A DNA stretch of 64,000 nucleotides, from the NCBI RefSeq assembly GCF_006912135.1, contig NZ_VIRS01000004.1, positions 124,001 through 188,000 of the forward strand. Reading direction: 5' to 3'. Source of the DNA: Cryptosporangium phraense (GTDB lineage Bacteria; Actinomycetota; Actinomycetes; Mycobacteriales; Cryptosporangiaceae). This document shows, piece by piece, positions 15,319-24,247 of the stretch (the first letter of the stretch is position 1; every line of letters begins with the position of its first letter). A program made the translations under genes and the position numbers. Below the pieces are notes generated by a model that saw nothing but the letters and a program-made list of their open reading frames with translations, had not been told where the DNA came from and made no database searches.

Positions 15319-16158
15319 ATGACGGACCGGGCACAGTTGGCGGAGTTCCTCCGGGCGCGCCGGGAGGCGCTCCAGCCGGAGGACGTCGGCCTTCCCCGCG
15401 GTTCCCGGCGGCGCACCGGCGGGCTCCGCCGCGAGGAGGTCGCCGCGCTGTGCGGGATGTCGACCGACTACTACACGCGGATCGAGCAGCAGCGCGGGCC
15501 GAACCCGTCCGAGCAGATGCTCGCGGCGATCGCCCGCGGCCTGCACCTGAGCCTCGACGAGCGGGACTACCTGTTCCAGCTCGCCGGGCACACCGCACCG
15601 CAGCGGGCGTTCCGGTCCGACCACATCAACCCCGGCATCATGCGCATCCTCGACCGGCTCGACGACACCCCGGCCCTGGTCCTGACCCGCCTCGGCGAGA
15701 CGCTCCGGCAGACCCGGCTGGCCACCGCGCTGCTCGGCGACCAGCTGAAGTTCACCGGGATGGCCCGGAGCACGGTCTACCGCTGGTACACCGATCCACG
15801 CTCGCGGCTGATCTACCCCGAGGAGGACCACCCGATGCACGGGCGGGCCTTCACCGCCAAGCTCCGGGACGCGTACCGGCTCGAGGGCCCAGGCTCGCGG
15901 TCCGCGGCGCTGGTGGAGACCCTCCTGAAAACCAGCCCGGAGTTCGCCGCGATCTGGGCCGAGCACGACATCACCGCCGGCTACCCCGAGTTCAAGCGGA
16001 TCAGCCATCCCGAACTCGGGATCCTCGAGGTCCAGTGCCAGACGCTGCTCGACCCCGACCAGTCCCAGACGCTGCTGGTCTTCACGGCCGCGCCGGGCAC
16101 CGAGAGCCACGAGAAGCTCCAGCTCCTCTCGGTCATCGGCGACCGCGTCGACGTCTGA
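15319..16158 (+). CDS. XRE family regulator with MmyB-like ligand domain
   Basis: A 279-aa regulator. The N-terminal helix-turn-helix runs about residues 5-85 (RREEVAALCGMSTDYYTRIE, QQRGPNPSEQMLAAIARGL). The C-terminal half is an MmyB-like PAS-related domain (LDDTPALVLTRLGETLRQTR, then NLL-like ALLGD and RWYTDPRSRLIYPEEDH; end with HPELGILEVQCQTLLDPDQS). MmyB domains bind fatty-acid-like ligands. Such regulators commonly control an adjacent SDR, and here an SDR gene follows after 33 bp. Confidence 0.93.
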   Translation: MTDRAQLAEFLRARREALQPEDVGLPRGSRRRTGGLRREEVAALCGMSTDYYTRIEQQRGPNPSEQMLAAIARGLHLSLDERDYLFQLAGHTAPQRAFRSDHINPGIMRILDRLDDTPALVLTRLGETLRQTRLATALLGDQLKFTGMARSTVYRWYTDPRSRLIYPEEDHPMHGRAFTAKLRDAYRLEGPGSRSAALVETLLKTSPEFAAIWAEHDITAGYPEFKRISHPELGILEVQCQTLLDPDQSQTLLVFTAAPGTESHEKLQLLSVIGDRVDV

Positions 16159-16191
16159 TTCACCCAAATGCACCACGAGATAGGGATACCC

Positions 16192-16947
16192 ATGTCCAAA
16201 ATCGCCCTGATCACCGGCGCCAACCGCGGCCTCGGCAAGAACACCGCGCTCGCGCTGGCCGAGGACGGCGTCGACCTGATCCTCACCTACCGGTCGAACG
16301 AGGCCGAGGCGGCCGCGGTCCTCGAGGCGGTCCAGAAGCTCGGCCGTACGGCCGTCGCCTTCCGGCTCGAGGTCGGTGCCCTCGAGACCTACGACGAGTT
16401 CACCGCCGACGTCCGGACCGCGCTCGAAGAGCACTGGGGACGGGAGAACTTCGACTACCTGGTGAACAACGCGGGCATCGGCATCTACGCGTCGATCGCC
16501 GACACCACGCCCCAGCAGTTCGACGAGCTGATGAACGTCCACCTGCGGGGCGCGTTCTTCCTGACCCAGGCGATGCTGCCGCTGATCGCCGACGGCGGCC
16601 GGATCGTCAACCTCTCGACCGGCCTGGCCCGGTTCACCAAGCCCGGGTACGCGGCCTACGCGCTGATGAAGGGCGGGGTCGAGGTGTTCACCCGGTACCT
16701 GGCGGCCGAGCTCGGCCCGCGCGGGATCACCGTCAACACGCTGGCGCCCGGCGTGATCGCGACCGACTTCGCCGGCGGCGCGGTCCGCGACACCCCGGCC
16801 ATCCAGGAGGCGCTGGCCCAGGAGATCGCGCTGGGCCGCGTCGGGCAGCCGGACGACATCGGCGGCATCGTGGCCGCGCTCCTCGACGACCGCACCGGCT
16901 TCATCACCGGCCAGCGCATCGAGGCCTCCGGAGGCACGCTCCTCTGA
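16192..16947 (+). CDS. short-chain dehydrogenase/reductase
   Basis: Classical SDR (251 aa), NAD(P)H-dependent. Cofactor motif ITGANRGLGKN (residues 7-17), structural VNNAGIG, catalytic Ser in VNLSTG and Tyr/Lys in YALMKGG; the C-terminal NTLAPGVIATDFAGG and ITGQRIEASGG are standard. ATG 16192 is chosen over the upstream in-frame ATG because it directly precedes the fold start. It follows the XRE regulator on the same strand and is its likely target. Substrate unknown. Confidence 0.93.
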   Translation: MSKIALITGANRGLGKNTALALAEDGVDLILTYRSNEAEAAAVLEAVQKLGRTAVAFRLEVGALETYDEFTADVRTALEEHWGRENFDYLVNNAGIGIYASIADTTPQQFDELMNVHLRGAFFLTQAMLPLIADGGRIVNLSTGLARFTKPGYAAYALMKGGVEVFTRYLAAELGPRGITVNTLAPGVIATDFAGGAVRDTPAIQEALAQEIALGRVGQPDDIGGIVAALLDDRTGFITGQRIEASGGTLL

Positions 16948-16990
16948 CGGCGCGGCCCAGCACGACCCTCGGGAACATGCGCGGCTGACA

Positions 16991-16996
16991 TACAGT
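16991..16996 (+). promoter_or_regulatory. candidate leaderless -10 box
   Basis: TACAGT is separated by seven bases from GTG 17004, with no ribosome site between. This fits a transcript starting at the GTG of the shortened hydrolase gene. Confidence 0.45.
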
Positions 16997-17003
16997 CCGG
17001 CCC

Positions 17004-17705
17004 GTGTCGAACCCGCGCCTACCGGTGGCCATCGCCCTGATCGCGGCGGTGGTCGCCGGCGTCGTGTGGGGGCCGGGTCTCGTCGTCCGCCTGGCGATCG
17101 TCCGCAGCCATCCGTACGCGCTCGACCGGTTCTACCGCCAGGACGTCGACTGGCACGCCTGCCGAGCCGAGTCGGACGACCTCGGCACGCGCTGCGCGGA
17201 GGTCACGGTGCCGCTGGACTACGACCGGCCACCGGGCCGGACGACCACCGTGTCAGTGGCCCGCCGTCTGGCCACCGACACGAAACACCGGGTCGGAACC
17301 CTGCTGCTCGACACGGGCAGCTCCCTCGACGGGATGAGCGAGGTCGTGGATCGCGCGCCGACGGTCGCGGCCCGGCACGACCTGGTGGCCGTCGATCCGC
17401 GGCTCTCCGGTCGCGGCCTGGTCGTCCAGGATCTCGACGTCCTGCGCAGCGCCCTGCTCGAGGAACGCGTGTCGTACCTCGGCTGGTCGTCGGGCGGGGC
17501 GCTCGGCGAGGCCTACGCCCGGACGTACCCCCGGCACGTACGCCGGGTGGTGAGCGACGGCGCCGGGCGGATCGCCGGGGATCCGCCCACCCTCCGGGTC
17601 ACCGGGAACTACCTCTTCGACGGCAACCGCTGCGTCGCCCAATTCGTCCAGCAGTACCTGGTGGAGAACCAGCTACCGCCGCGGGACGCGGTCTGCCCAC
17701 GCTGA
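17004..17705 (+). CDS. shortened TAP-like alpha/beta hydrolase, probably inactive
   Basis: A 233-aa relative of secreted tripeptidyl-aminopeptidase-like hydrolases, which normally have about 450-520 aa. The N-terminus has a hydrophobic signal/anchor (VAIALIAAVVAGVVWGPGLV), then CAEVTVPLDYDRPPGRT and HDLVAVDPRLSGRGL, the family lead-in. The nucleophile elbow GWSSGG is present, followed by ALGEAYARTYPRHVRRVVSDGA. It then jumps to the family C-terminal cap NYLFDGNRCVAQFVQQYLV. The lid and the acid and His catalytic segments (usual GxGHG before the last Cys) are absent. The frame is open, so a product may be made, but hydrolase activity is doubtful. Confidence 0.65.
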   Translation: MSNPRLPVAIALIAAVVAGVVWGPGLVVRLAIVRSHPYALDRFYRQDVDWHACRAESDDLGTRCAEVTVPLDYDRPPGRTTTVSVARRLATDTKHRVGTLLLDTGSSLDGMSEVVDRAPTVAARHDLVAVDPRLSGRGLVVQDLDVLRSALLEERVSYLGWSSGGALGEAYARTYPRHVRRVVSDGAGRIAGDPPTLRVTGNYLFDGNRCVAQFVQQYLVENQLPPRDAVCPR

Positions 17706-17725
17706 GCAGCAGCGTGGGCAGACCG
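17689..17725. terminator. bidirectional hairpin terminator
   Basis: A perfect 16-bp stem (17689-17704 with 17710-17725) encloses a five-base loop, AGCAG, between two convergent genes. The left arm is also the last five codons of the hydrolase gene. There is no long T run on either side, as is usual in GC-rich actinomycetes. Confidence 0.75.
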
Positions 17726-17735
17726 GTCACGGGCC

Positions 17736-18713
17736 TCAGGTGCCCTGCAGCCAGGCGTCCACCTTGGACTTGTTCGCCTCGACCCACTTCTTGGCCGCGG
17801 CCTCGTCGGACAGCTTGTCGACCGCGATCGACTTCGCGACCGCGTTCTGGTCCTCGGACGTCCACTTGAAGTTCTTGATCAGCGTGTACGCCGGGCTACC
17901 GGAGTCCGCGAACTTCTTCGCGACGATCTTGTTCAGGTCGTAGTCCGGGTAGTCGCACGCGACCTTCTTCGGGTCCGCGTCGCAGCCGGGCTTGTACGGA
18001 GGCAGCTTCACGTTCACGGCCGGGACCTCGTTGAGGAACCACTGCGGCGTGTAGAAGTACGCGAGCAGCCACTTCTTCTGCTGCTCGGCCTGCCGGAACG
18101 CGGTGATCAGCGCGGTCTCCGACCCCGAGTACACGACCTTGAAGTTCAGCTTCAGGTTCTGCACCAGCGCGGCGTCGTTCGTCACGTAGGACGGGTCGCC
18201 GTCGAGGAACTGCCCCTTGTCGCCGGACTCCGACGTTTTGAACTGGGCCGCGTACTTGTTCAGGTTCTTCCAGTCGAGGACGTCCGGGTGCTCCTTGGCC
18301 AGCCACGGCGGGACGAACCAGCCGATCTTGCCGGGCACGCCGGTCGAACCGGCGTCGACCGCGACCTTCTCGTCGGTGATGTACTTCTTGGTCAGGTCCG
18401 GGTGGCCCCAGTTCTCGACGATCGCGTCGACGACGCCGGTCGAGAAGCCCTGCCACGACACCTGCTCCAGCAGGTTCTTCTTGACGACCTTGCAGCCGAG
18501 CTGGGTCTGCGCGACGTAGGCGATGACCGCCGCGTTGGCCTCGTAGCCGACCCACGGGTTGACCGCGAGGTTGACCGTGCCGCACTTGCCCTTGCTACCG
18601 GCGTCGCTGCTGCCGGCGTCGTCGCCGACCTTGGCGCCCCCGCAGGCGGAGGTGACGAGCGCCAGCACCGCGAGCGGTACGACGAACTTGAGCCTTCGGA
18701 ACTTTCTGACCAC
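17736..18713 (-). CDS. proX: glycine betaine/choline ABC transporter substrate-binding lipoprotein
   Basis: OpuAC/ProX-type binding protein (325 aa). The lipoprotein signal peptide ends at the lipobox TSAC (FVVPLAVLALVTSACGG). The mature part shows VNLAVNPWVGYEANAAVIAY and VENWGHPDLTKKYI, the ligand-site motifs of quaternary-amine-binding proteins, and several Trp residues (GWFVPPWLAKEHPD, FYTPQWFL) suited to an aromatic cage around a trimethylammonium group. It ends the proV-proW-proX operon 39 bp after proW. Osmoprotectant uptake is the likely role. Confidence 0.92.
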   Translation of the reverse strand: MVRKFRRLKFVVPLAVLALVTSACGGAKVGDDAGSSDAGSKGKCGTVNLAVNPWVGYEANAAVIAYVAQTQLGCKVVKKNLLEQVSWQGFSTGVVDAIVENWGHPDLTKKYITDEKVAVDAGSTGVPGKIGWFVPPWLAKEHPDVLDWKNLNKYAAQFKTSESGDKGQFLDGDPSYVTNDAALVQNLKLNFKVVYSGSETALITAFRQAEQQKKWLLAYFYTPQWFLNEVPAVNVKLPPYKPGCDADPKKVACDYPDYDLNKIVAKKFADSGSPAYTLIKNFKWTSEDQNAVAKSIAVDKLSDEAAAKKWVEANKSKVDAWLQGT

Positions 18714-18752
18714 TACGGCTCCCTAGAGCTGGGGATTCGAGGGGAGTTGAAA

Positions 18753-20711
18753 TCAGCGTTCCCGGGCCGCGGCCCGGGAGATCCGGTCGAGCAGGATGCC
18801 GAGCAGGACGATCGCGAGGCCGGCGGCCAGGCCCTTGCCGAACAGGCTGGCCTGGGAGAAGCCCGCGACGACGTCGTAGCCGAGCGCGCCGGCGCCGACC
18901 AGCCCGCCGACGACGACCATCGCCAGCACGTAGATCAGCCCTTGGTTGACCGCCAGCGTGATGCCCCGGCGGGCCATCGGCACCTGGACCTTGGTGATGA
19001 TCTGCCAGCTGCTCGACCCGACGGCGGTGGCCGCTTCGACGGTCGTCGGGCTGACGCCGCGGATGGCGTCGGCGATGATCTTGATGCAGACCGGAGCGCC
19101 GTAGACGACCGCGGCCACGATCGCGGTGAAGCGGCTGGCCGCGAACAGGCCCAGGAACGGCACCAGGTAGACGAACGCGGGCATCGTCTGGGCCGCGTCA
19201 AGCACCGGCCGGATGACCGCGTCGGCGCGGCTGCTCCGTCCCATCCAGACGCCGATCGCCAGCCCGAGCAGCGCCACCACGACGGTGGCCACCAGCGTCG
19301 CGGCCAGCGTCACCATCGCGTCCGACCAGACGCCGGTGCCGATCAGCAGCGCGAGCAGGATCGCCGACAGCAGCGCGGTGCGCCAGGTGCCGAGCACGTA
19401 GGCCAGCGCGGTGATCGCGACGAAGACCAGCCACCAGGGCGACTGGCTGAGCAGCGACTCCAGCGGGTTGATCACGGCGGCGGTGAAGCCGTCCTTGAGG
19501 CCACCGGTGAAGCCGGACAGGTGCAGCGCACACCAGTCGCTCACCGAGGTCGCGGCCTTGATGATCGGTGACCCGAAGTTCGGACTGTCCGGGAACTCGG
19601 CCGCCCAGAGGTAGGTGTAGGAGAGGTAGGCGCAGATCAGCGCCACCACTCCCCCACCGGCCAGCGCGTAGCGCCGGACCGGCGAGGGTGGCGCGCCTGC
19701 GGCACGCTCCTGCTCCACGCGGACGCTCGCCGCCGTCGTGACCCGGTCGAGGATCACGGCCAGGACGACGATCGACAGCCCGGCGTTGAACGCGGTGCCG
19801 ACGTCGAGGGTCTGCAGTGCCCGGACCACGACCTGGCCGAGACCGGGCGCGTCGATCAGCGCGGCGATCGTGACCATCGAGAGCGCGGCCATGATCGTCT
19901 GGTTGATGCCGATGACGATGCTCGGCTTGGCCATCGGGAGCAGCACCTTGCGCAGCAGCTGGTTCCGGGTCGAACCGAGCGACTCACCGGCCTCGACGCT
20001 GTCGGTCGGGACCTCGCGGATGCCGTGCGCGGTCAGCCGGATCACCGGCGGAACCGCGTAGATCAGCGTCGCGATCGTGGCCGCGGCCGGGCCGATCAGG
20101 AACAGCAGCGTGAGCGGGGCCAGGTAGACGAACGTCGGCATCGTCTGCATCAGGTCGAGGACCGGGGTGACGACCGCGTTGAACCGGTCCGAGAGGCCGG
20201 CCCAGATGCCGAGCGGGATGCCGATCAGCAGCGACAGCAGCACCGCGGTGATCGTCAGCGCGAGCGTGTCCATGCTTTCCTGCCACAGGCCCTGCGTGCC
20301 GATGAACAGCAGGCCGACGACGGTCAGCAGCGCGACCCGCCAGTTGCCGAACGCCCAGGCCGCGTACGTGGCCAGCGCGACGACGCCGAGCCAGCCGACG
20401 TAGGGCAGCGGCCGGTCGCCGACCGGCTGGGAAATCAGGTGCTGCAGGAACACGACGATCTGGTCGATGCCGACCTTGATCTCGTTGAAGAAGTACAGGA
20501 ACAGCGGATTCGAATTCCGATTCGCGCCGACCGAGTCATTCAGGTCGTTGAGTGACGAATGGAAACCATTGATGTCGGCCGGTGCCAATGCCAGGGTTTG
20601 TTTACCGTGAAACGCCACGTACCCGATCAGCCAGACGACGATGATGCCGACGACGGTCCAGCCCTTGTTCGGCCGGACGGCCACCTGGGTGCGGGGAAGC
20701 GCGACGCTCAC
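18753..20711 (-). CDS. proW: glycine betaine ABC transporter permease with two fused permease domains
   Basis: A 652-aa protein, about twice the usual length, containing two complete binding-protein-dependent permease domains. Each has the EAA-loop region: [20 protein letters not shown] (about residue 235) and [20 protein letters not shown] (about residue 555). Each half starts with an extra N-terminal helix block ([20 protein letters not shown] and [18 protein letters not shown]). The halves may pair with each other, so a single chain could form the whole pore. ATG 20711 overlaps the proV stop by four bases. Confidence 0.92.
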   Translation of the reverse strand: MSVALPRTQVAVRPNKGWTVVGIIVVWLIGYVAFHGKQTLALAPADINGFHSSLNDLNDSVGANRNSNPLFLYFFNEIKVGIDQIVVFLQHLISQPVGDRPLPYVGWLGVVALATYAAWAFGNWRVALLTVVGLLFIGTQGLWQESMDTLALTITAVLLSLLIGIPLGIWAGLSDRFNAVVTPVLDLMQTMPTFVYLAPLTLLFLIGPAAATIATLIYAVPPVIRLTAHGIREVPTDSVEAGESLGSTRNQLLRKVLLPMAKPSIVIGINQTIMAALSMVTIAALIDAPGLGQVVVRALQTLDVGTAFNAGLSIVVLAVILDRVTTAASVRVEQERAAGAPPSPVRRYALAGGGVVALICAYLSYTYLWAAEFPDSPNFGSPIIKAATSVSDWCALHLSGFTGGLKDGFTAAVINPLESLLSQSPWWLVFVAITALAYVLGTWRTALLSAILLALLIGTGVWSDAMVTLAATLVATVVVALLGLAIGVWMGRSSRADAVIRPVLDAAQTMPAFVYLVPFLGLFAASRFTAIVAAVVYGAPVCIKIIADAIRGVSPTTVEAATAVGSSSWQIITKVQVPMARRGITLAVNQGLIYVLAMVVVGGLVGAGALGYDVVAGFSQASLFGKGLAAGLAIVLLGILLDRISRAAARER

Positions 20712-21772
20712 GATTCGGCCACCACCCCGAGCACCTCCGGGTCCCCGACGACGCCCAGCAGCTCGCCGTCCGCGACGACCTTCACCGGGGCCGACGCCTC
20801 CAGCACCGCGCGCACCGCGTCCTTGACCAGGACGTCCGGGCCGAGCTCGTACTCGCCGAGCGTCTCGTCGGCCGTCGGCGGGCGCATGATCCAGCGCAGC
20901 GTGAGCACGTTCGCCTTCGGCACCTCCTGCACGAAGTCGCGGACGTAGTCGTCGGCCGGCGCCCCGACCAGCTCGGCGCCGGTGCCCATCTGGACCATCC
21001 GGCCGTCGCGCATGATCAGGATCCGGTCGCCGAGCTTGAGCGCCTCGGACAGGTCGTGGGTGATGAAGACCATCGTCTTGCCGACCTCGTGGTGCAGGCG
21101 GATGACCTCGTTCTGCATGTCCCGGCGGATCAGCGGGTCGAGCGCGGAGAACGGCTCGTCGAACAGCAGGACGCTGGGGTCGCCTGCCAGCGCACGGGCC
21201 AGCCCGACGCGCTGCTGCATGCCGCCGGAGAGCTGCTTGGGCAGCGACTTCTCGAACCCCGACAGCCCGACCAGGTCGATGACGTCCTGGGCGCGCTGGA
21301 GCCGCTCGGCCTTCTTCTCGCCGCGGATCTCCAGCCCGTAGGCCACGTTGTCGATGACCCGGCGGTGCGGTAAGAGCCCGAAGTGCTGGAACACCATCGA
21401 GACGGAGTGCCGTCGCAGCTCGCGCAGCGACTTGTCGTCGGCCTGGCGGATGTTGCGGCCCTGGATCAGCACGTCTCCGGCGGTGGGCTCGATCAGCCGG
21501 GTGAGGCAGCGGACGAGCGTCGACTTACCGGACCCGGAGAGTCCCATCACGACGAACACCTGGCCGGGCTCGACGTCGAAGCTGAGGTCACAGACCGCGG
21601 CCAGGCAGCCGGTCTTCTCCTTCAGCTCCGCGCGCGGGAGCGCGGCCAACTCGGGGTCGGCCGGAACGCGCTCGGCCCGGGGTCCGAAGACCTTCCACAG
21701 GTTGCGGACGCTGATGTCGGCGTCGGAACCGACGTCTGTATTCGGGGAAGCTTCAGCCGTCGATGCGGTCAC
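20708..21772 (-). CDS. proV: glycine betaine ABC transporter ATP-binding protein
   Basis: ProV/OpuAA-type ATPase (354 aa from GTG 21772). Walker [11 protein letters not shown]-loop [13 protein letters not shown], signature [16 protein letters not shown], Walker [13 protein letters not shown], switch His in [11 protein letters not shown]-terminal CBS-like regulatory region (about residues 285-354) is shorter than the usual CBS pair. GTG 21772 has a GTGAGGA ribosome site; ATG 21808, 36 bp upstream, has none. It is first in the operon, coupled to proW by a 4-bp overlap. Confidence 0.92.
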   Translation of the reverse strand: MTASTAEASPNTDVGSDADISVRNLWKVFGPRAERVPADPELAALPRAELKEKTGCLAAVCDLSFDVEPGQVFVVMGLSGSGKSTLVRCLTRLIEPTAGDVLIQGRNIRQADDKSLRELRRHSVSMVFQHFGLLPHRRVIDNVAYGLEIRGEKKAERLQRAQDVIDLVGLSGFEKSLPKQLSGGMQQRVGLARALAGDPSVLLFDEPFSALDPLIRRDMQNEVIRLHHEVGKTMVFITHDLSEALKLGDRILIMRDGRMVQMGTGAELVGAPADDYVRDFVQEVPKANVLTLRWIMRPPTADETLGEYELGPDVLVKDAVRAVLEASAPVKVVADGELLGVVGDPEVLGVVAES

Positions 21773-21834
21773 GTCGGAAATCCTCACGCCGAATCCGTTG
21801 CGCATCATGCAATCAGGCGCACTGAGTGCAACAC

Positions 21835-21863
21835 AGACTCTTGCGCAGGGCAGAGAGTGTCAA
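21835..21863 (-). promoter_or_regulatory. candidate promoter of the proVWX operon
   Basis: On the minus strand a consensus -35 TTGACA (21863-21858) is followed by 17 bases and GAGTCT (21840-21835). Initiation near 21828 would give a leader of about 56 bases before GTG 21772. The -35 is perfect but the -10 is weak, which would suit a regulated, perhaps osmotically controlled, promoter. Confidence 0.45.
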
Positions 21864-22010
21864 GCCTCTCCCGAACAGAAACAGCGAATTAACGGCTACG
21901 TCGTTATCCACCGGATATTCGCGCGCGCCGGACTGCCCGGCGAGGGTGATCTCCGAAGTCCCCACCCGGTCGGTCGACCGCGGATTCGGTCGACCGGCCG
22001 GGCGATCCGG

Positions 22011-23297
22011 CTATGGCAGACGCACGTACTGCAGCTGGGTCTGGATTCCGCTGTCGACCAGGTTGCCGTTCGCGTCGAAGGCCGCGGCCCCGTCGGTCAT
22101 CCCGAAGTCGTTGTCGTTGACGATCGCGATCGTCTTCCGGTCGACCAATGCGATCCCCTCGATCTTCTTCGGCACGCCCGGGGTGGCGCCGAGGTCGATG
22201 ACCAGCTTCTTCGGCGGCACCGGCACGCCGGTCGCCTCCTCGAGCGACGGCGACGTGGCCGGGTCGTCCCACTTCGAGCCGAGGATGTTCGTCGCCTTGC
22301 GCAGGTCGATGCGGTAGAGGCGGGCCGCGTTGTCGGTGCGCTCCTCGACCAGGACCGTGTGGTTGTCGATCCCGATCACCGCGGACGACTTCAGCGCGCT
22401 CGGGTCGTCCTCGCTCGGGTCGACGGTCGAGACCGCGTCGAACCCGTAGGCGTACTCGGCCACCACCTTCCTGGCGTGCGTCGAGAAGCGCACCAGGCGG
22501 GTGGTGCGGGACGCGTCGCCGGCGTCGCCGTCCGGGTTGGACAGCGGGCTCTGCAGGACGATCACCAGGTCACCGCCCGGCAGCAGGCCGAGGCCTTCGA
22601 ACCCCCGGTTGATCTTCCGCTTCGCGAAGATCGCCGGGAGCGACTCGACCACCGGATAGTCGGTTCCGGTCAGACCCAGACCCTTGGGGACGTAACGAGC
22701 GAGGACTTTTCCGCTCGGCGAGACGTGCACCAGCGAGGGGCCGTACTCGTCGGCGAGCCAGAACGAGCCGTCCTTGGCCCGGACGATGCCCTCGGTGTCG
22801 AGGCCCTCGGGGTCGTAGTTCAGCGGGGTCGCCGCCGCGTAGTCGTACGGGGCCTCGTCGTGCGTCTTCTGGTTCGGGAGGCCGGTGACGCCCTTGCCGT
22901 GCCGGTTCGTGATCGGGATCGCCTTGATCACCTGGATCGTCGAGCCCTTGACCCGGATCCGGACGATCGCCGGGTCGAACGACGGCACCGGGAACGTGCG
23001 CCGGTTCTTCCCGTCGACCTTGATCTGGCCGTTGGGGCCGCGGTCGGTGATCGCCCAGAACTCGCCCGGGACCCCGGTCGGGTACAGGTCGCTACCGATC
23101 CCGCCGAGGTCGACGTTCCGGTCGTTCGTGACGCTGCCCGGCAGCAGGGAGTTGCTGAACCGGGCGAGCGGGATGTCGGGCAACGTCGCCGTCTTCAGGA
23201 CGGTCCCGCCGGAGGTGGCCGCGCTGGCCGGCGTCCCGGTCGCTGTGAGCGCTGTGAGCGCCACGGCGCCTGCTACTGCCAACGAAAGGATTTTCAC
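22011..23297 (-). CDS. secreted esterase-like (phytase-like propeller) protein
   Basis: A 428-aa exported protein with a clear Sec signal peptide ([20 protein letters not shown], cleavage after ASA). The mature part belongs to the 'esterase-like activity of phytase' family: LGGIGSDLYPTG, FWAITDRGPNG, DPEGLDTEGIVRAKDGSFWL, ADEYGPSLVHV, and RGFEGLGLLPGG. These repeated acidic-loop blades suggest a beta-propeller that binds metal; substrate unknown, possibly a phosphoester. Single gene; its start lies 119 bp from the divergent CAP-domain gene. Confidence 0.88.
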   Translation of the reverse strand: MKILSLAVAGAVALTALTATGTPASAATSGGTVLKTATLPDIPLARFSNSLLPGSVTNDRNVDLGGIGSDLYPTGVPGEFWAITDRGPNGQIKVDGKNRRTFPVPSFDPAIVRIRVKGSTIQVIKAIPITNRHGKGVTGLPNQKTHDEAPYDYAAATPLNYDPEGLDTEGIVRAKDGSFWLADEYGPSLVHVSPSGKVLARYVPKGLGLTGTDYPVVESLPAIFAKRKINRGFEGLGLLPGGDLVIVLQSPLSNPDGDAGDASRTTRLVRFSTHARKVVAEYAYGFDAVSTVDPSEDDPSALKSSAVIGIDNHTVLVEERTDNAARLYRIDLRKATNILGSKWDDPATSPSLEEATGVPVPPKKLVIDLGATPGVPKKIEGIALVDRKTIAIVNDNDFGMTDGAAAFDANGNLVDSGIQTQLQYVRLP

Positions 23298-23416
23298 GCT
23301 CCGCAGCGTGGGCCGGGGACCGGGCGGCCGAGTTACGGCGGGATGAACTCCGGCACTTAGATCCCGCGCAAAGTTGCCTTAAGCGCGGCTGAACGCTGTT
23401 TCCGTGGCGAGTGTGA

Positions 23417-24226
23417 TTGGTGAGGCTGGACGTCGTGAGCCATCGCCGTGCCCCTTCTCGTGTCCGGCTCTGGGTGGGCGGTGTGGTCGTCGTGGCCGCC
23501 GTGGCTACGGCCGGTATCGCGGTGACGGGCCTGGTTCGGGCCGATGAAGGGTCGGGCGGCGACAAGGCGGCGATCGAGGCGGCCGAGACCGTGGCCCCGC
23601 CGGCGGTCGACGACCCCACGCCGTGTTGTGCGCCGACGTCGTCGGCGGGTTCGTCGGCTTCTTCCTCGGCGTCGCCGGGTTCGGTGCGGCCGCGCTTACC
23701 GGGCGGGTCGCCGACCGCGGCGACCGGGCGCGCGCCGAGCAGCCCGAAGCCGAGCCCGCGGCCCTCGGCCACGAGGAAGACCTCTCCGCCGTCGTCGACG
23801 ACGACGGGCTCGGCCGAGCAGCGCGTGTTGGCCGTCATCAACGCGGCCCGGGCCGAGAACGGCGCCGGACCCCTGTCGATGAGCAGCGGCCTGGTCGCCA
23901 GCGCGCACGATCACAACCTGGTGATGGCCGACGGGTGCGGGCTCTCCCACCAGTGCGACGGCGAGGGCGGCCTCGGAGACCGGATCTCCGCGGCCGGCGT
24001 GGACTGGCGCTCGGTGGCGGAGAACATCGGTACCGGCGGCCCGGTGGCCGACACCGAGAGCGCGCAGGGCGACATGGCGGTGCGGCTCACGAACGACATG
24101 CTGGCCGAGGTCCCCCCGGACGACGGTCACCGCAAGAACATCCTCAACCCGGACCTGTCGAGGATCGGAATCGACGTGATCATCGTCGACGGGACGGTCT
24201 GGCTCACCCACGACTTCGCGAACTGA
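23417..24226 (+). CDS. membrane-anchored CAP (SCP-like) domain protein
   Basis: A 269-aa protein with one N-terminal transmembrane anchor or signal (VWVGG-like WVGGVVVVAAVATAGIAVTG), a Ser/Pro/Thr-rich linker (about residues 55-130) and a C-terminal CAP domain. CAP hallmarks: AVINAARAENGAGPLSMSSG, AHDHNLVMADGC (His), ENIGTGGP (Glu) and HRKNILNPDLSRIGID (His). Cys pairs (CGLSHQC) may form disulfides. Probably a cell-wall-exposed protein. The start is GTG 23417 or GTG 23435; neither has a strong ribosome site. Confidence 0.88.
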   Translation: MVRLDVVSHRRAPSRVRLWVGGVVVVAAVATAGIAVTGLVRADEGSGGDKAAIEAAETVAPPAVDDPTPCCAPTSSAGSSASSSASPGSVRPRLPGGSPTAATGRAPSSPKPSPRPSATRKTSPPSSTTTGSAEQRVLAVINAARAENGAGPLSMSSGLVASAHDHNLVMADGCGLSHQCDGEGGLGDRISAAGVDWRSVAENIGTGGPVADTESAQGDMAVRLTNDMLAEVPPDDGHRKNILNPDLSRIGIDVIIVDGTVWLTHDFAN

Positions 24227-24234
24227 TCTGGCTC

Positions 24235-24240
24235 TACCAT
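24235..24240 (+). promoter_or_regulatory. candidate leaderless -10 box of the CHAT protein gene
   Basis: TACCAT is separated by exactly seven bases from GTG 24248, with no ribosome site. It lies just after the CAP gene stop (24226), so the CHAT gene probably has its own promoter. Confidence 0.5.
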
Positions 24241-24247
24241 CACGCCC

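Noticed and set aside
18288-20555. Long plus-strand open frames across the proWX region
   Set aside because: Low-complexity Asp/Arg/Gln-rich translations mirror the permease and binding-protein genes; no family match.
21348-23360. A 670-codon plus-strand open frame
   Set aside because: Antisense to proV and the esterase-like gene; no start signal and no motif.
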